From positions 1 through 46,800 of the forward strand of contig JAXDBV010000181.1 in assembly GCA_034678415.1 (NCBI GenBank): DNA of 46,800 nucleotides, read 5' to 3'. Source of the DNA: JAXDBV01 sp034678415. GTDB lineage: Bacteria; Bacteroidota; Bacteroidia; Bacteroidales; VadinHA17. Under the pieces are notes generated by a model, which worked only from the letters and a program-made list of their open reading frames with translations, was not told the DNA's origin and did no database searches. Position numbers and translations under genes: made by a program. This document shows, one piece after another, positions 24,190 through 33,465 of this stretch (positions are counted from its first letter, which is position 1; every line of letters starts with the position of its first letter).

Positions 24190-25590
24190 ATGAAACCATT
24201 CATTGACGAGAATTTCCTCCTGTTCACGAAGACGGCACGGAAGCTTTTCCATGAACATGCCAGCCTGTTGCCTGTTATTGATTACCATTGTCATCTGAGC
24301 CCGAAGGAGCTGGCTGAAGACAAACGGTTCGGGAACCTCACCCAGGCCTGGTTGTACGGTGATCATTACAAATGGAGAGCCATGCGGACCAACGGGGTGG
24401 ATGAGAAATACTGCACCGGTGATGCCAGCGATGAGGATAAATTCATGAAGTGGGCCGAGACAGTGCCTCATACTCTTCGCAATCCCCTGTACCACTGGAC
24501 CCACCTTGAACTGAAGAGGTATTTCGGGTTGGATGCACTCCTGGGACCTGACACGGCTAAGGCTATTTACAACGAGGCATCGGCAAAACTTGTAACGGCT
24601 GATTATTCCGTGCGCAACCTGTTGAGAAAGATGAAGGTCGAAGTGGTGTGTACCACGGATGACCCGGTCGATACACTGGAATATCACCAGAAGCTGAAAT
24701 CCGACGGCTTCGAGATAAAGGTGCTGCCCGCCTGGCGTCCGGATAAAGCCATGATGGTTGAGAATACAGAGAATTTCAACCGGTATATCCAACAGCTGGA
24801 GCAGGCAGCAATAATGGATATCGTGTCGTTTGATGATTTAATAGCTGCCCTCAGGAAACGGCATGACTACTTTGCCGAAAACGGATGCAGACTATCCGAC
24901 CACGGACTTGAAACCGTGTATGCCAGTGATTATACGGCCACTGAAATCAATCATATTTTTAAGAAGCTCAGGGAGAGAAAATCCCTGGAACATGAAGAGA
25001 TCATCCGATTCAAGTCGGCCATGCTGTATGAGTTTGGTGTTATGGACCATGAGAAGAACTGGGTGCAGCAATTTCACCTGGGAGCCCTGCGCAACAACAA
25101 CACTCGTATGTTCAGGCAGCTGGGACCGGATACCGGGTTTGATTCAATCATCGACACGGAGATGGCCAGGCCTCTTTCCCGTTTCCTCGATCGTCTTGAC
25201 CGGGATAACCGCCTGGCAAAAACGATCCTCTACAACCTGAATCCCCGGGACAATGAACTGATCGTTACCATGGCAGGCAACTTCCAGGACGGATCGGTGC
25301 CCGGCAAGATACAGTTTGGCTCAGCCTGGTGGTTCCTCGACCAGATGGACGGGATGGAGAAACAGCTGAATGCCCTTTCAAACCTGGGATTGCTCAGCCG
25401 TTTCATTGGTATGCTCACCGATTCAAGAAGCTTCCTGTCTTACCCGCGACATGAATATTTCAGGCGTATCCTGTGCAACCTGGTGGGCAATGATGTGGAA
25501 AAAGGACTGATACCTGACGATATGGAACTGCTGGGTCCATTCATCGAAGGGATCTGCTATTATAATGCCAGACAGTATTTTGGTTTTTAA
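24190..25590 (+). CDS. uxaC: Uronate isomerase
   Basis: Isomerises D-galacturonate to D-tagaturonate and D-glucuronate to D-fructuronate. An amidohydrolase-fold enzyme with the metal-binding His pair in PVIDYHCHLSPKEL (about 28-41), followed by family blocks FGNLTQAWLYGDHYKWRAMRTNGV, WAETVPHTLRNPLYHWTHLEL, VVCTTDDPVDTLEYH, LPAWRPDKAM, WVQQFHLGALRNNN, MAGNFQDGSVPGKIQFGSAWWFLDQ and SYPRHEYFRRILCN. 466 aa is standard. I use the ATG at 24190; a GTG at 24181 would add three residues. It follows uxaE by 20 bp and both are probably expressed from the operator-controlled promoter near 22.8 kb. Confidence 0.96.
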   Translation: MKPFIDENFLLFTKTARKLFHEHASLLPVIDYHCHLSPKELAEDKRFGNLTQAWLYGDHYKWRAMRTNGVDEKYCTGDASDEDKFMKWAETVPHTLRNPLYHWTHLELKRYFGLDALLGPDTAKAIYNEASAKLVTADYSVRNLLRKMKVEVVCTTDDPVDTLEYHQKLKSDGFEIKVLPAWRPDKAMMVENTENFNRYIQQLEQAAIMDIVSFDDLIAALRKRHDYFAENGCRLSDHGLETVYASDYTATEINHIFKKLRERKSLEHEEIIRFKSAMLYEFGVMDHEKNWVQQFHLGALRNNNTRMFRQLGPDTGFDSIIDTEMARPLSRFLDRLDRDNRLAKTILYNLNPRDNELIVTMAGNFQDGSVPGKIQFGSAWWFLDQMDGMEKQLNALSNLGLLSRFIGMLTDSRSFLSYPRHEYFRRILCNLVGNDVEKGLIPDDMELLGPFIEGICYYNARQYFGF

Positions 25591-25611
25591 TATACAGTAA
25601 CCTGCCTCTTT

Positions 25612-25722
25612 TCACTCCTGCGCTTTATTTCCCGGCAGGATGAGCACCATCCTGGTGATGATGGACAGGTTAATGTAGAGAAGACCGCCGACCCGGAGCA
25701 GCTTTTTACAAGGTCGTTTCAT
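25612..25722 (-). CDS. Possible 36-aa peptide
   Basis: A short open frame between uxaC and arsC begins MKRPCKKLLRVGG, has a hydrophobic middle (LLYINLSIITRMVLIL) and ends NKAQE. The basic start plus single hydrophobic helix is what a small membrane peptide looks like, but length alone gives no coding proof, and no promoter or relative is recognised. It could be a remnant or chance. Confidence 0.2.
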   Translation of the reverse strand: MKRPCKKLLRVGGLLYINLSIITRMVLILPGNKAQE

Positions 25723-25863
25723 AGCGGTTTCTTAACGATTACCCTCCCTGGTGCCTTGGAAACACGATTCCCTGCGGTTGAGAAACCATCTGTCTTTTGA
25801 CTGAGCCCGGACAGTGAAATAATGCTAATGCACCTGTGCGATTCACTCCTGGACTGCCAAAGT

Positions 25864-26283
25864 CTATTTCTGGATTAAATATTTATAGAACCTTGAGAAT
25901 TCATGTCTGATCTCATCCCTTACCCGCCGGAAGACAGCCAGTTGTTCTTCTTCTGTTCCCTTTGCTTCTGCGGGATCATCAAAATCGATGTGTAGTCTTG
26001 ATTTTACTTTACCCCAGAACACGGGGCAGTTTTCCTTAGCAGCATCGCATACCGTCACAAGGTAATCGAACTCTTCATTGACGAACAAGTCGGCATTCTT
26101 TGGTCTGTAATCTGAAATGTCTATGCGGGTCTCCTTCATCACCTTCACTGCTTTGGGATGTACAGCATCAGTGGGGAAAGTACCGGCTGAATATACATCC
26201 AGGGTTGGGTCGAAGGATTTGAGGAATGCCTCCGCCATTTGACTCCGGCATGAATTACTGGTACAGAGAATGAGTATTTTCAT
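25864..26283 (-). CDS. arsC: Arsenate reductase, thioredoxin-coupled type
   Basis: Reduces arsenate to arsenite; fold of low-molecular-weight protein tyrosine phosphatases. The P-loop C7-T-S-N-S-C-R13-S opens the protein, and the redox cysteines are Cys79 and Cys86 in TVCDAAKENCP. The spacing 7/79/86 equals that of Staphylococcus pI258 ArsC (10/82/89). DDP at 107-109 carries the general-acid Asp. 139 aa, complete. It stands alone here: no arsB/acr3 efflux gene is adjacent, but a broken ArsR-family regulator lies about 2.4 kb upstream at 28.6-28.9 kb, which suggests that an ars cluster was once larger or interrupted. Confidence 0.92.
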   Translation of the reverse strand: MKILILCTSNSCRSQMAEAFLKSFDPTLDVYSAGTFPTDAVHPKAVKVMKETRIDISDYRPKNADLFVNEEFDYLVTVCDAAKENCPVFWGKVKSRLHIDFDDPAEAKGTEEEQLAVFRRVRDEIRHEFSRFYKYLIQK

Positions 26284-26549
26284 GGTACAGGGAAAGTTAT
26301 TAAAAGGGTGAACAGGGAGAAATTATGAACCCGGTAAGATATCTCATCACCGACTTCATAAACACATCGGTTCCGGCAGGATCAAGCGGTTGTGTATTTC
26401 CCAATGCCATTACTACCTCTTATGCAGCCAAATGTACTTAAAAATTTAGTATCCTGACAAATAAGTACAACATCATTGTTATGCATAATAATAAAATACC
26501 TCAGGTCAATATGTGATGTGAGGTTGTCCGGATTCCGACAGAGCCGGCG

Positions 26550-28235
26550 TCAGGAATAGAGATAGCGTTTTATTTTCTGTGTGGCTGTTTTCTCAAAAGG
26601 CTGAGGCTGGTATATCACTGCATGCAGCTGTGAGAATTTATTTACCCGGGCATTCACGTATGTCAACAGTTCTTTCAGCAGGTCATCGATCACTTGTTCC
26701 ACGTTTCTCACGGCTTCCTGCCGGACTTGTTTTGCATCGTTCAGGAATACCTGGAGTCGTGCTTCCACCTCTTCTTTGTTCAGGTGGACGAGGGCTACCA
26801 GCTTGTCTTTGTGTTTTACAACAACCGATTCCAGCACGTGGTGAAAGGTATTGATCACCGATTCGATCTCCTCGGGAATAATATTTTTCCCGTTGGCACC
26901 AATGATGATGTTTTTCAGGCGGCCGTTGATATGCAGGTTTTTCTGCTTATCGATATATCCCAGGTCGCCCGTGCGGAACCACCCGTCGGATGTCATCACC
27001 TCGGCGGTGAGGTCAGGTCTCTTATAATAGCCTTTCATAACATTAGATCCGCGAACCAGGATTTCCGGCAGTCCGGTCTCAGGATCGTTCCGGAGTGACA
27101 CCTCCACCTCAGGCAGGACGCGTCCGGTAGATTGAAAACGGATGTTTTTTCCTATGCCTCCGGCCACGAGAGGCGATGTTTCAGTAAGTCCGTAACCGAT
27201 AGCAAAGGGGAACCGTGCTTCACGCAGGAACTGTTCTACCGTTGCATCAAGCTTTGCACCGCCGATACCGAAAAATTTCAGCCTTCCTCCAAAAGTTTTC
27301 ATCAGTTTCCTTCCGGCCGCCAGGTGCAACAGGCGCCGGAAGAGGGGGATGGCATAAATGAAACGCAAGACAGGATGGTGGGTAAATTTGGGCAACACGC
27401 TGTTTCTGAATACTTTCTCAATCACCAGAGGAACACTGAGCATGAGGGTGGGTCTCACTGCAGCCAGTGCCGGCAGCAGCACGCTGGCGGTAGGCGGCTT
27501 ATCAAGGTAAACAATCTGCGAACCACCGAGGAGAGGCATCATCAACCCGATTGTGTTTTCATACGTATGCGCCAGGGGAAGGATGGAAAGAAATACATCA
27601 CCGGTAGTGGCCGGCTGTACAGTAAATCCCTGCAGGGCATCAAACACAATATTTCTGTGCGTCAGCATTACTCCTTTGGAGTTCCCGGTAGTGCCTGATG
27701 TATAAATGATAGCTGCCAGGTCGTCCTCGTTCACTTCGGCAGGTATCAGGCGGAGATCTGCTCCCGGCCGGTTCATTGACGTATCTGCCTTCCAGTTCTC
27801 ATCCCGGAGTGAGTCATCCGTGACGGTAAGATCCTCAAGGAGTACCCTGTGCTGCAGATCGGGCAGGTCTTCTCCTTCGATCCTTGCCAGCTGTTTCTCC
27901 GAGGCAATAAGAAGTTTGGAAAGAGAGTGGTTCAGCACCTGCCGGATCTCGGCCGGTGTGAACTCAGGCATCACGGGAACAGCAATGGCTCCCATGCTCG
28001 TGACAGACAGATAGGCAACAACCCAATTGGGCATGTTAGGTCCCAGTATAGCTACCCTGTCACCCTTACGGATCCCTTGTTGCTGAAGCTTTGATTGAAA
28101 ATTTGAAATCATCCTTCCCAGCTCAGCATACGTAATCGCTTCGTTATTTACATATGAGAGACAAGGCAGGTTGTTGTATTCGCGTATCCCGTGTAAAACA
28201 ACCTCGCGGATGGTTTGTCGACCTGGTAGTTTCAT
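26550..28235 (-). CDS. AMP-forming acyl-CoA synthetase (long-chain fatty acid-CoA ligase type)
   Basis: Adenylate-forming enzyme activating a fatty or other carboxylic acid with ATP and CoA. The AMP-binding P-loop is AAIIYTSGTTGNSKGVMLTHRN (about 173-194), followed by IGYGLTETSPLVAGG, the hinge-region GWFRTGDLGYIDKQKNLHINGRLKN and C-terminal Lys in KTATQKIKRYLYS. 561 aa is in the usual range. It is the first of two such ligases within 7 kb; the other is at 31588-33366. Together with two GNAT-like proteins and a CrtI-like oxidoreductase they suggest a lipid-modifying or fatty-acid-derived product cluster. Substrate chain length cannot be read from the sequence. Confidence 0.9.
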   Translation of the reverse strand: MKLPGRQTIREVVLHGIREYNNLPCLSYVNNEAITYAELGRMISNFQSKLQQQGIRKGDRVAILGPNMPNWVVAYLSVTSMGAIAVPVMPEFTPAEIRQVLNHSLSKLLIASEKQLARIEGEDLPDLQHRVLLEDLTVTDDSLRDENWKADTSMNRPGADLRLIPAEVNEDDLAAIIYTSGTTGNSKGVMLTHRNIVFDALQGFTVQPATTGDVFLSILPLAHTYENTIGLMMPLLGGSQIVYLDKPPTASVLLPALAAVRPTLMLSVPLVIEKVFRNSVLPKFTHHPVLRFIYAIPLFRRLLHLAAGRKLMKTFGGRLKFFGIGGAKLDATVEQFLREARFPFAIGYGLTETSPLVAGGIGKNIRFQSTGRVLPEVEVSLRNDPETGLPEILVRGSNVMKGYYKRPDLTAEVMTSDGWFRTGDLGYIDKQKNLHINGRLKNIIIGANGKNIIPEEIESVINTFHHVLESVVVKHKDKLVALVHLNKEEVEARLQVFLNDAKQVRQEAVRNVEQVIDDLLKELLTYVNARVNKFSQLHAVIYQPQPFEKTATQKIKRYLYS

Positions 28236-28614
28236 CCCGTATTACTTCCTGTTTCTGCAAATGTACGGTTAATTTTTTGATTTATTTTTAAGCTTTACAG
28301 GCAATGACAAACAGCTGCCCCATGTTTTGTCATGGCACGAAAGGCCTGAGATGACATCGATCAAGTCGGAACAGGAAACCATGGCAAGAGCTTTCATGTT
28401 CTTACCCGGATACCCCGTTGCTGTTGCATTGATTGCGGGGCGAGCTCTTTGTGCTGTCAGCAATCGCCGGTTAAGCACGAACAGGAAGGAAGAAGCAGCG
28501 TTCGTAAGGAATTCTGCGAGAACTTATCCCATCTTCCGTTAACAATGTACAGATCACCCGTTGCCGCATGACTGATCTGCCTGAATTTTCAAAACCAGTT
28601 ACACGGCATTTTCA
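28236..28614. other. Intergenic stretch without recognised gene
   Basis: 379 bp between the acyl-CoA ligase start and the end of the ArsR-like pseudogene. Short open frames exist on both strands but none has a recognisable domain or plausible start. It may hold the ligase promoter and more decayed sequence. Confidence 0.4.
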
Positions 28615-28868
28615 TCAGCGGTACTTTTCATCATAATTGTCCCTGTTCAGGCAATATGTGATACGGGGATGATTGATTTCTCCCCGGATGCGACCAGCCT
28701 TTTTAATTCGTTCATATGTTGTGTAAGTGTTGATTTGGCTCTTGGCAGCACTTCCGACAGGTGGGTGCCAAACGCGTATGTATGGGGGGAGAGGAGGTCA
28801 GGGATAAACATTTGCAGGGAAGGTCCCATGGTCATGGCTAATCTTGCAGCATCCTTCGGTGATTCTTC
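28615..28868 (-). pseudogene. Frameshifted ArsR-family regulator remnant
   Basis: In one minus frame the sequence encodes KDAARLAMTMG and then THLSEVLPRAKSTLTQHMNE, a typical ArsR recognition-helix segment of the Bacteroidota type (LP.AKSTLSQHL.ELK). Directly after ELK the match moves to the +1 frame, which encodes KAGRIRGEINHPRITYCLNR and then DNYDEKYR before a stop at 28615-28617, exactly the continuation expected (ELK.AGLI.GEI..P.I.YCLNR). The shift falls in a run of five T (plus strand 28700-28704); one more base would join the two parts. The N-terminal dimerisation helix looks degraded and no good start codon is seen, so I call it a pseudogene, though a sequencing error at the homopolymer is possible. 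A likely former partner of arsC. Confidence 0.65.
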
Positions 28869-28930
28869 CTGGCGTAATTTCCCGGGCGGGTAACATGAAG
28901 GAAATCTGACCGGGTGGGGGCAAAGAAATC

Positions 28931-30373
28931 TTATCGTTTTCTCAGGATATCCAGAGCACACATATAACCGCAGTAGATAGCTCCGGAGAATCCCCCTCCA
29001 TATTTACCCCAGGCGGATGCCACATACAGGTTGTCAAGCAGGTCCGTTTCTCCCGACCGGGTTTTCCCCGGTGCCTGTGCAAAGCCATACACCGCCCCGC
29101 CGGGATTCATGGTATACCGTTCAATCGTTCTTGGTGTACCTGTTTCATAGTATTCGATGAGGTGCTGGAGGCCAGGGAAGAATGAGTCCAGCCTTTGTAT
29201 GAATGTCCGGGCTACCGTTTCTTTTTTCAATCGATACTGTTCCTCCTCCATTTGTTCCCAGTCGGAAGAATAATCGGTACAACAGACGGCTCCCACGCTT
29301 TTTCCCTCGGGTGCCAGTGCTGAATCGAGCTGGCCGTAGTCAACAAAAACAAAACTTCTATTTGCGAAAGGGCCCCTGTTGTTCCCTGCAATATCTGCCT
29401 GGGTTTTCACGGACGGATCGAAGAAGAAGGTGGAATAATGGCGGTTTCCTGTCTCTTTCAGTGGTTTGCTGAATCCGAAATAGACAGTGAGCAGCGATGG
29501 GCCTATGGTCAGTCCCATGATTTTCTCTTCCATAAGGCTTCCCGGTTTCCCAGGCAACAGGTCTTTTGCAACCTTTGGTATGGCTGCATTCACAATGACG
29601 GTATCGGCCTGTGCCTGTGTCTGCAGTTTCCCGGAGCTTTTTTCCCGGAAGATGACGCCGGTAGCTTTTCCTCCCTCCACAAGTATTTTCTCGGCTACAT
29701 TTCTGAGCAGTACATCTCCTCCATATTGTTGAATCGATCCGGCAAGATAATCGGAGAGCACCTGTGATCCTCCGCGAATGAAGTTACCTCCCCCCGAGAA
29801 GTAACTGGCCTGCGCAATGGCATAATAGTTCAGCGACAGTGCGTATGGATCATCATGGAAGTAGCCGAGGTTTCCCAGCAGTACCAGCTTGAGATCATCA
29901 TCCCTGATGATGGAATCGAGAAAATCACCCACACTCATGTCGGGCATTCCTTCTGATTCTTTCATTATCTGCCGCGCATTGAGCAACCGGTGGAAGTAGT
30001 CATTGATCCCTTTTTCTTCCTGTGGAAATCGTTCTCTCAGGGCTTGTTTAGCCCGTTCCGGTTCATGGGGCATGACCATGTCCACACGGTTGTTCACGAA
30101 CCGGTAAAGTTCAGGTACTTTGAGGAACACCACCTTGTTGGATACCCCGAGGTCCCGGAAGATCCGTGTCTTCATATCCCGTTGGTCGAGGCCGTCCATC
30201 TCATGCAGTCCCGCTTCAAGAATAAAATCTTTCCGCTTAAAGGATGTGGCACATCCGCCCGGTTTATCATGCTGTTCGATGAGCAACACCTTTTTACCCT
30301 CCTTGGCCAGCTTTGATCCGGCCGTAAGTCCGCCCAGACCGGCACCGATGATAATCACGTCGTACTTTTTCAT
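28931..30373 (-). CDS. FAD-dependent oxidoreductase, phytoene desaturase/retinol saturase-like
   Basis: An NAD(P)/FAD-dependent oxidoreductase of the CrtI/CrtISO/retinol 13,14-reductase group. The N-terminal dinucleotide loop is DVIIIGAGLGGLTAGSKLAKEGKKVLLIEQ (4-33), followed by the family segment KPGGCATSFKRKDFILEAGLHEMDG. A second FAD contact near the C-terminus reads YVASAWGKYGGGFSGAIYCGYM, and YTMNPGGAVYGFAQ is typical of retinol-saturase-like members. Such enzymes reduce or oxidise polyene or isoprenoid chains. It is 11 bp downstream of the GNAT-like gene at 30385-31557 in the lipid-type cluster. No crtB or crtE is adjacent, so a carotenoid pathway is not supported here. 480 aa, complete. 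Confidence 0.87.
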   Translation of the reverse strand: MKKYDVIIIGAGLGGLTAGSKLAKEGKKVLLIEQHDKPGGCATSFKRKDFILEAGLHEMDGLDQRDMKTRIFRDLGVSNKVVFLKVPELYRFVNNRVDMVMPHEPERAKQALRERFPQEEKGINDYFHRLLNARQIMKESEGMPDMSVGDFLDSIIRDDDLKLVLLGNLGYFHDDPYALSLNYYAIAQASYFSGGGNFIRGGSQVLSDYLAGSIQQYGGDVLLRNVAEKILVEGGKATGVIFREKSSGKLQTQAQADTVIVNAAIPKVAKDLLPGKPGSLMEEKIMGLTIGPSLLTVYFGFSKPLKETGNRHYSTFFFDPSVKTQADIAGNNRGPFANRSFVFVDYGQLDSALAPEGKSVGAVCCTDYSSDWEQMEEEQYRLKKETVARTFIQRLDSFFPGLQHLIEYYETGTPRTIERYTMNPGGAVYGFAQAPGKTRSGETDLLDNLYVASAWGKYGGGFSGAIYCGYMCALDILRKR

Positions 30374-30384
30374 ACTTTACGGAT

Positions 30385-31557
30385 TTAGTTGTCCTGGCCG
30401 GGAACAGGAAATCTTCTGAACGGGGCATTCCTGTCAAACAGATACCGATATGTTATGTAATGCTTGGCTGGTACGCTTCCCACGGAGAGGAAGATCTTGC
30501 GCATTTTGGGATTGAAATCGCCCACCCATGAGAATTCAATCTCACGGTAATGCTTTTTTCGTTCAAATACCTTTGACAGGTGGTAAATGATGGCCGATTC
30601 GATCCCCAGGCCCTGGTACCCGGGTATGACACCCATGAGCACACCCCTTGCACGGGTCATGGTCTTCCTTTGTTTCAGGTAGAGGAATTTGAGCATATTC
30701 CACAGGTGCATCTTGCCATTGAGGTGCCTGAGGATCATGTTCACATCGGGATACATCAGGTAGATGGCGATGGGTTTTCCCTCATGGTATGCCAGCCAGA
30801 TAAACTCCTCCTCTATAATGGCTTTTCCTTTTTTTAGCCATTTGACAATATACTCCGGCTGGAGGGGTTCAAAATCCTCCCTGAACGATTTCCAGGCAAT
30901 GTTATACACCTCAGCAAAATCGGCGACATACTTATCCATCTTCTTCCATGAGAAGTGTTCGAATGAGTATCCCGGCTTTTTCCCCACCCATTCTGCGATT
31001 TTCATGAACCGGTCGGGGAGAGGCCTGGTAAGATCAAGGTGGAATCCTTCCTGCTTATAGTAGAGTCTGAATCCATATGATTCAAACAGATCCTGGTAGT
31101 AATTGTGGTTGTATGCTATCTCAAAGGACGGATGGGTAAATCCGTCGACCAGCAGGCCCCAGTAACGGTCACGGTCGCCGAAGTTTATGGGTCCGTCCAT
31201 CGCATGAAATCCTTTGTTCCTGAGCCACTCACGTGCGGCATCGAACAGCATGGCAGCCGCATTCCTGTCATTAATACATTCGAAAAAGCCAATCCCTCCG
31301 GTGGGCAGGTCCCCGTTAACAGCCGTCTTTTCGTCGTAAAATGCAGCGATTCTGCCGGTCAATAGACCGTTATTGTCCTTCAATACCCAGCGAATGGCAT
31401 CCCCGTGACGATAATAAATGTTTTTTGAGGGGTTGAAGATGTCATCAATATCCTTGTCAAGCGGGCAAACCCAGGTATCGTCGTTGCGGTAAATCCATTT
31501 TGCTACAGCGATAAAATCCTTCCTGTTTCTTTTGCCGGTCACCTCTTCCAGTTTCAT
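30385..31557 (-). CDS. GNAT-like acyltransferase-fold protein, 390 aa
   Basis: The middle contains a GNAT-type fold: the pyrophosphate-binding turn is probably GVLMGVIPGYQGLGIESAII (about 310-329), preceded by a beta hairpin with IWLAYHEGKPIAIYLMYPDVN and followed by YREIEFSWVGDFNPKMRKIF. The N-terminal half has the conserved segments WVCPLDKDIDDIFNPSKN, GFFECINDRNAAAMLFDAA and PINFGDRDRYWGLLVDGF, found in a large uncharacterised bacterial family of about this length (YghO-like). Acceptor and acyl donor are unknown. Spacing of 30 bp from the upstream acyl-CoA ligase and 11 bp to the FAD oxidoreductase points to one operon, so an acyl-CoA made by the ligase is a reasonable donor (inference). 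Confidence 0.75.
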   Translation of the reverse strand: MKLEEVTGKRNRKDFIAVAKWIYRNDDTWVCPLDKDIDDIFNPSKNIYYRHGDAIRWVLKDNNGLLTGRIAAFYDEKTAVNGDLPTGGIGFFECINDRNAAAMLFDAAREWLRNKGFHAMDGPINFGDRDRYWGLLVDGFTHPSFEIAYNHNYYQDLFESYGFRLYYKQEGFHLDLTRPLPDRFMKIAEWVGKKPGYSFEHFSWKKMDKYVADFAEVYNIAWKSFREDFEPLQPEYIVKWLKKGKAIIEEEFIWLAYHEGKPIAIYLMYPDVNMILRHLNGKMHLWNMLKFLYLKQRKTMTRARGVLMGVIPGYQGLGIESAIIYHLSKVFERKKHYREIEFSWVGDFNPKMRKIFLSVGSVPAKHYITYRYLFDRNAPFRRFPVPGQDN

Positions 31558-31587
31558 TCCCGTAGTATAAATTATGGTGAACAGGTG

Positions 31588-33366
31588 TTAATAGTTGTGT
31601 TTCTGGTAGATATCGGCCAGTACATGGCTGTAACGGTTGAGTATGAAGGAGCGTCTGAGCTTGAGGGTGGGGGACAATTGTCCTGATAAGGGTGACCATT
31701 CTTCCGGAACAAGGCGGAACCTCACAATTTTTTCGTATTCAGACAGGGCTTTGTTGATACGGTTGATGTCATCGCTGATCATTTTTTGCACCTGTGGCAG
31801 CCGGATCAGGCTGTTTTTGTCTGTCACAGGTATCTTTTCCGTCTCACACCACTGTTCAAGATAGGAGAAGTTGGGTGAGATGATGGCGCTGGCAAACTTC
31901 TCATTTTCGCCCACCACCATTACCTGGTCGATATATACCGATTCCCTGAACTTGTTTTCAATGATTTGTGGTGCGACGAATTTACCGTTGGAGAGTTTGA
32001 ATATCTCTTTTTTCCTGTCGGTAATCTTCAGGAAACGGTTGTCTACCCAACATCCGATGTCACCGGTACGGAACCATCCATCTTCGTCAAAAGCTGCGCG
32101 GGTCAATTCAGGATCTTTGTAATAGCCGAGCATCACGTTATGTCCTTTACAAAGGATCTCTCCGTCATCAGCGATTTTCACCTGTATGCCGTCGATGAGT
32201 GTTCCCACGGTTCCCAGTTTTACATCGGGCAGGGTAGTTTTATTAATCGTTATAATAGGGGATGTTTCGGTAAGGCCGTACATATTGATGGCTTTTATTC
32301 CTGCCGCCCAGAATATTCTTTCTATCCTGGGCTGGAGGCTGGCTCCGCCGCAACCCACGAGTCTTACCCTGCCGCCCAATGCTTCCCTCCACTTGCTGAA
32401 TACCAGCTTGTCGGCCAGCCGTAGCTTCAGGCGGTAGAACCTGGAGCTTTCATCATCGGTCTTATAACGGAATCCCAGGGATACAGCCCAGAAAAAGATG
32501 AGACGTTTCAACCCGGTCAGTTTTTCCCCCCGCGCGATGACTGTACTTATGATTTTTTCCAGGATACGGGGCACGGCATCGAACCCGTCGGCTCTGATCT
32601 CTTTCATATTGGATGCAATGGTGCCCATGTTCTCGGCATAGTAGATGGTACTGCCGCTGTATTGAGTCTGGTAATTGCCCAGTCGGCCTCCCACGTGGCA
32701 CAATGGAAGGATGCTAAGGTACTTGTCGGTGGAGGTGAGACAGAATACCTCTGCTGCCGCCAGGAAATTCCTGACAAGGTTTTTATGAGACAACAACACA
32801 CCTTTCGGTGTACCTGTAGTCCCCGATGTATAGATCAGGGTGGCAGGATCATCGGCCTGTATGTCTGTTTTCCTGCGTTCAAGGTCACCAATGAATTTGT
32901 CTGCCATCTTTTCTCCAAGACTTACTATATCCATCCATGACCTGGCACCCGCCATATCATCAAAGGTATATATGTTGTCAGCATTGACCGACCGGTTGGC
33001 CTGTGCTATTTTTTTATACAACGCGGGATCACCGGCAATAACCATCCTGGCATCGGAATGATCCAGGATATAGGTATAATCATCATTACTGAGGGAAGTG
33101 AACACAGGGACATGAACCACACCGGTCATGGCCATTCCCATATCGGCGAAATTCCATTCGGGACGGTTATTGGTAACGGTGAGGATCTTATCCCCTTTCC
33201 GGAATCCCAGCGCCAGCAATCCGCAGGCAAATGATGTGGCAAAGCGGATGTATTGTTCTGCTGTATAGGTTATCCATTGCCCGTCCTTTTTACAGGCGAA
33301 AGCATCATGACCGGGAAACTTCTCCCTGTACCTTTCAAGAAGGTCAAAAATCCTGGTTATTTCCAT
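31588..33366 (-). CDS. Long-chain acyl-CoA synthetase (AMP-forming, ACSL/FAA-type)
   Basis: Second adenylate-forming ligase of the cluster. P-loop TLIYTSGTTGTPKGVLLSHKNLV, A5 motif INMYGLTETSPIITIN, and A8 hinge GWFRTGDIGCWVDNRFLKITDRKKEIFKLSNGKFVAP; the last piece is typical of the eukaryotic-like long-chain (FAA1/COG1022) group rather than E. coli FadD. I choose the Met at 33366 (MEITRIFDLLERYREKFPGH) because the upstream 16 residues add no conserved sequence. 592 aa from that start. It lies 30 bp before the GNAT-like gene and 99 bp after the other GNAT-like gene. Probably activates long-chain fatty acids on the cytoplasmic membrane. Confidence 0.92.
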   Translation of the reverse strand: MEITRIFDLLERYREKFPGHDAFACKKDGQWITYTAEQYIRFATSFACGLLALGFRKGDKILTVTNNRPEWNFADMGMAMTGVVHVPVFTSLSNDDYTYILDHSDARMVIAGDPALYKKIAQANRSVNADNIYTFDDMAGARSWMDIVSLGEKMADKFIGDLERRKTDIQADDPATLIYTSGTTGTPKGVLLSHKNLVRNFLAAAEVFCLTSTDKYLSILPLCHVGGRLGNYQTQYSGSTIYYAENMGTIASNMKEIRADGFDAVPRILEKIISTVIARGEKLTGLKRLIFFWAVSLGFRYKTDDESSRFYRLKLRLADKLVFSKWREALGGRVRLVGCGGASLQPRIERIFWAAGIKAINMYGLTETSPIITINKTTLPDVKLGTVGTLIDGIQVKIADDGEILCKGHNVMLGYYKDPELTRAAFDEDGWFRTGDIGCWVDNRFLKITDRKKEIFKLSNGKFVAPQIIENKFRESVYIDQVMVVGENEKFASAIISPNFSYLEQWCETEKIPVTDKNSLIRLPQVQKMISDDINRINKALSEYEKIVRFRLVPEEWSPLSGQLSPTLKLRRSFILNRYSHVLADIYQKHNY

Positions 33367-33465
33367 GGGGATTGTTCTGCAAGGATTACTGTTATTAAAG
33401 GTAAAGATAATCAATTATTAAATCTGATAAATCTGACGTCCCTGAATCCGGCCGGAAAAAGAAAA

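Noticed and set aside
28269..28478. Open frame on the minus strand upstream of the acyl-CoA ligase
   Set aside because: No recognisable domain, no plausible start or partner, and composition typical of non-coding sequence.
28931..30373. Carotenoid biosynthesis locus
   Set aside because: Only one CrtI-like gene is present; no phytoene synthase, GGPP synthase or cyclase accompanies it.
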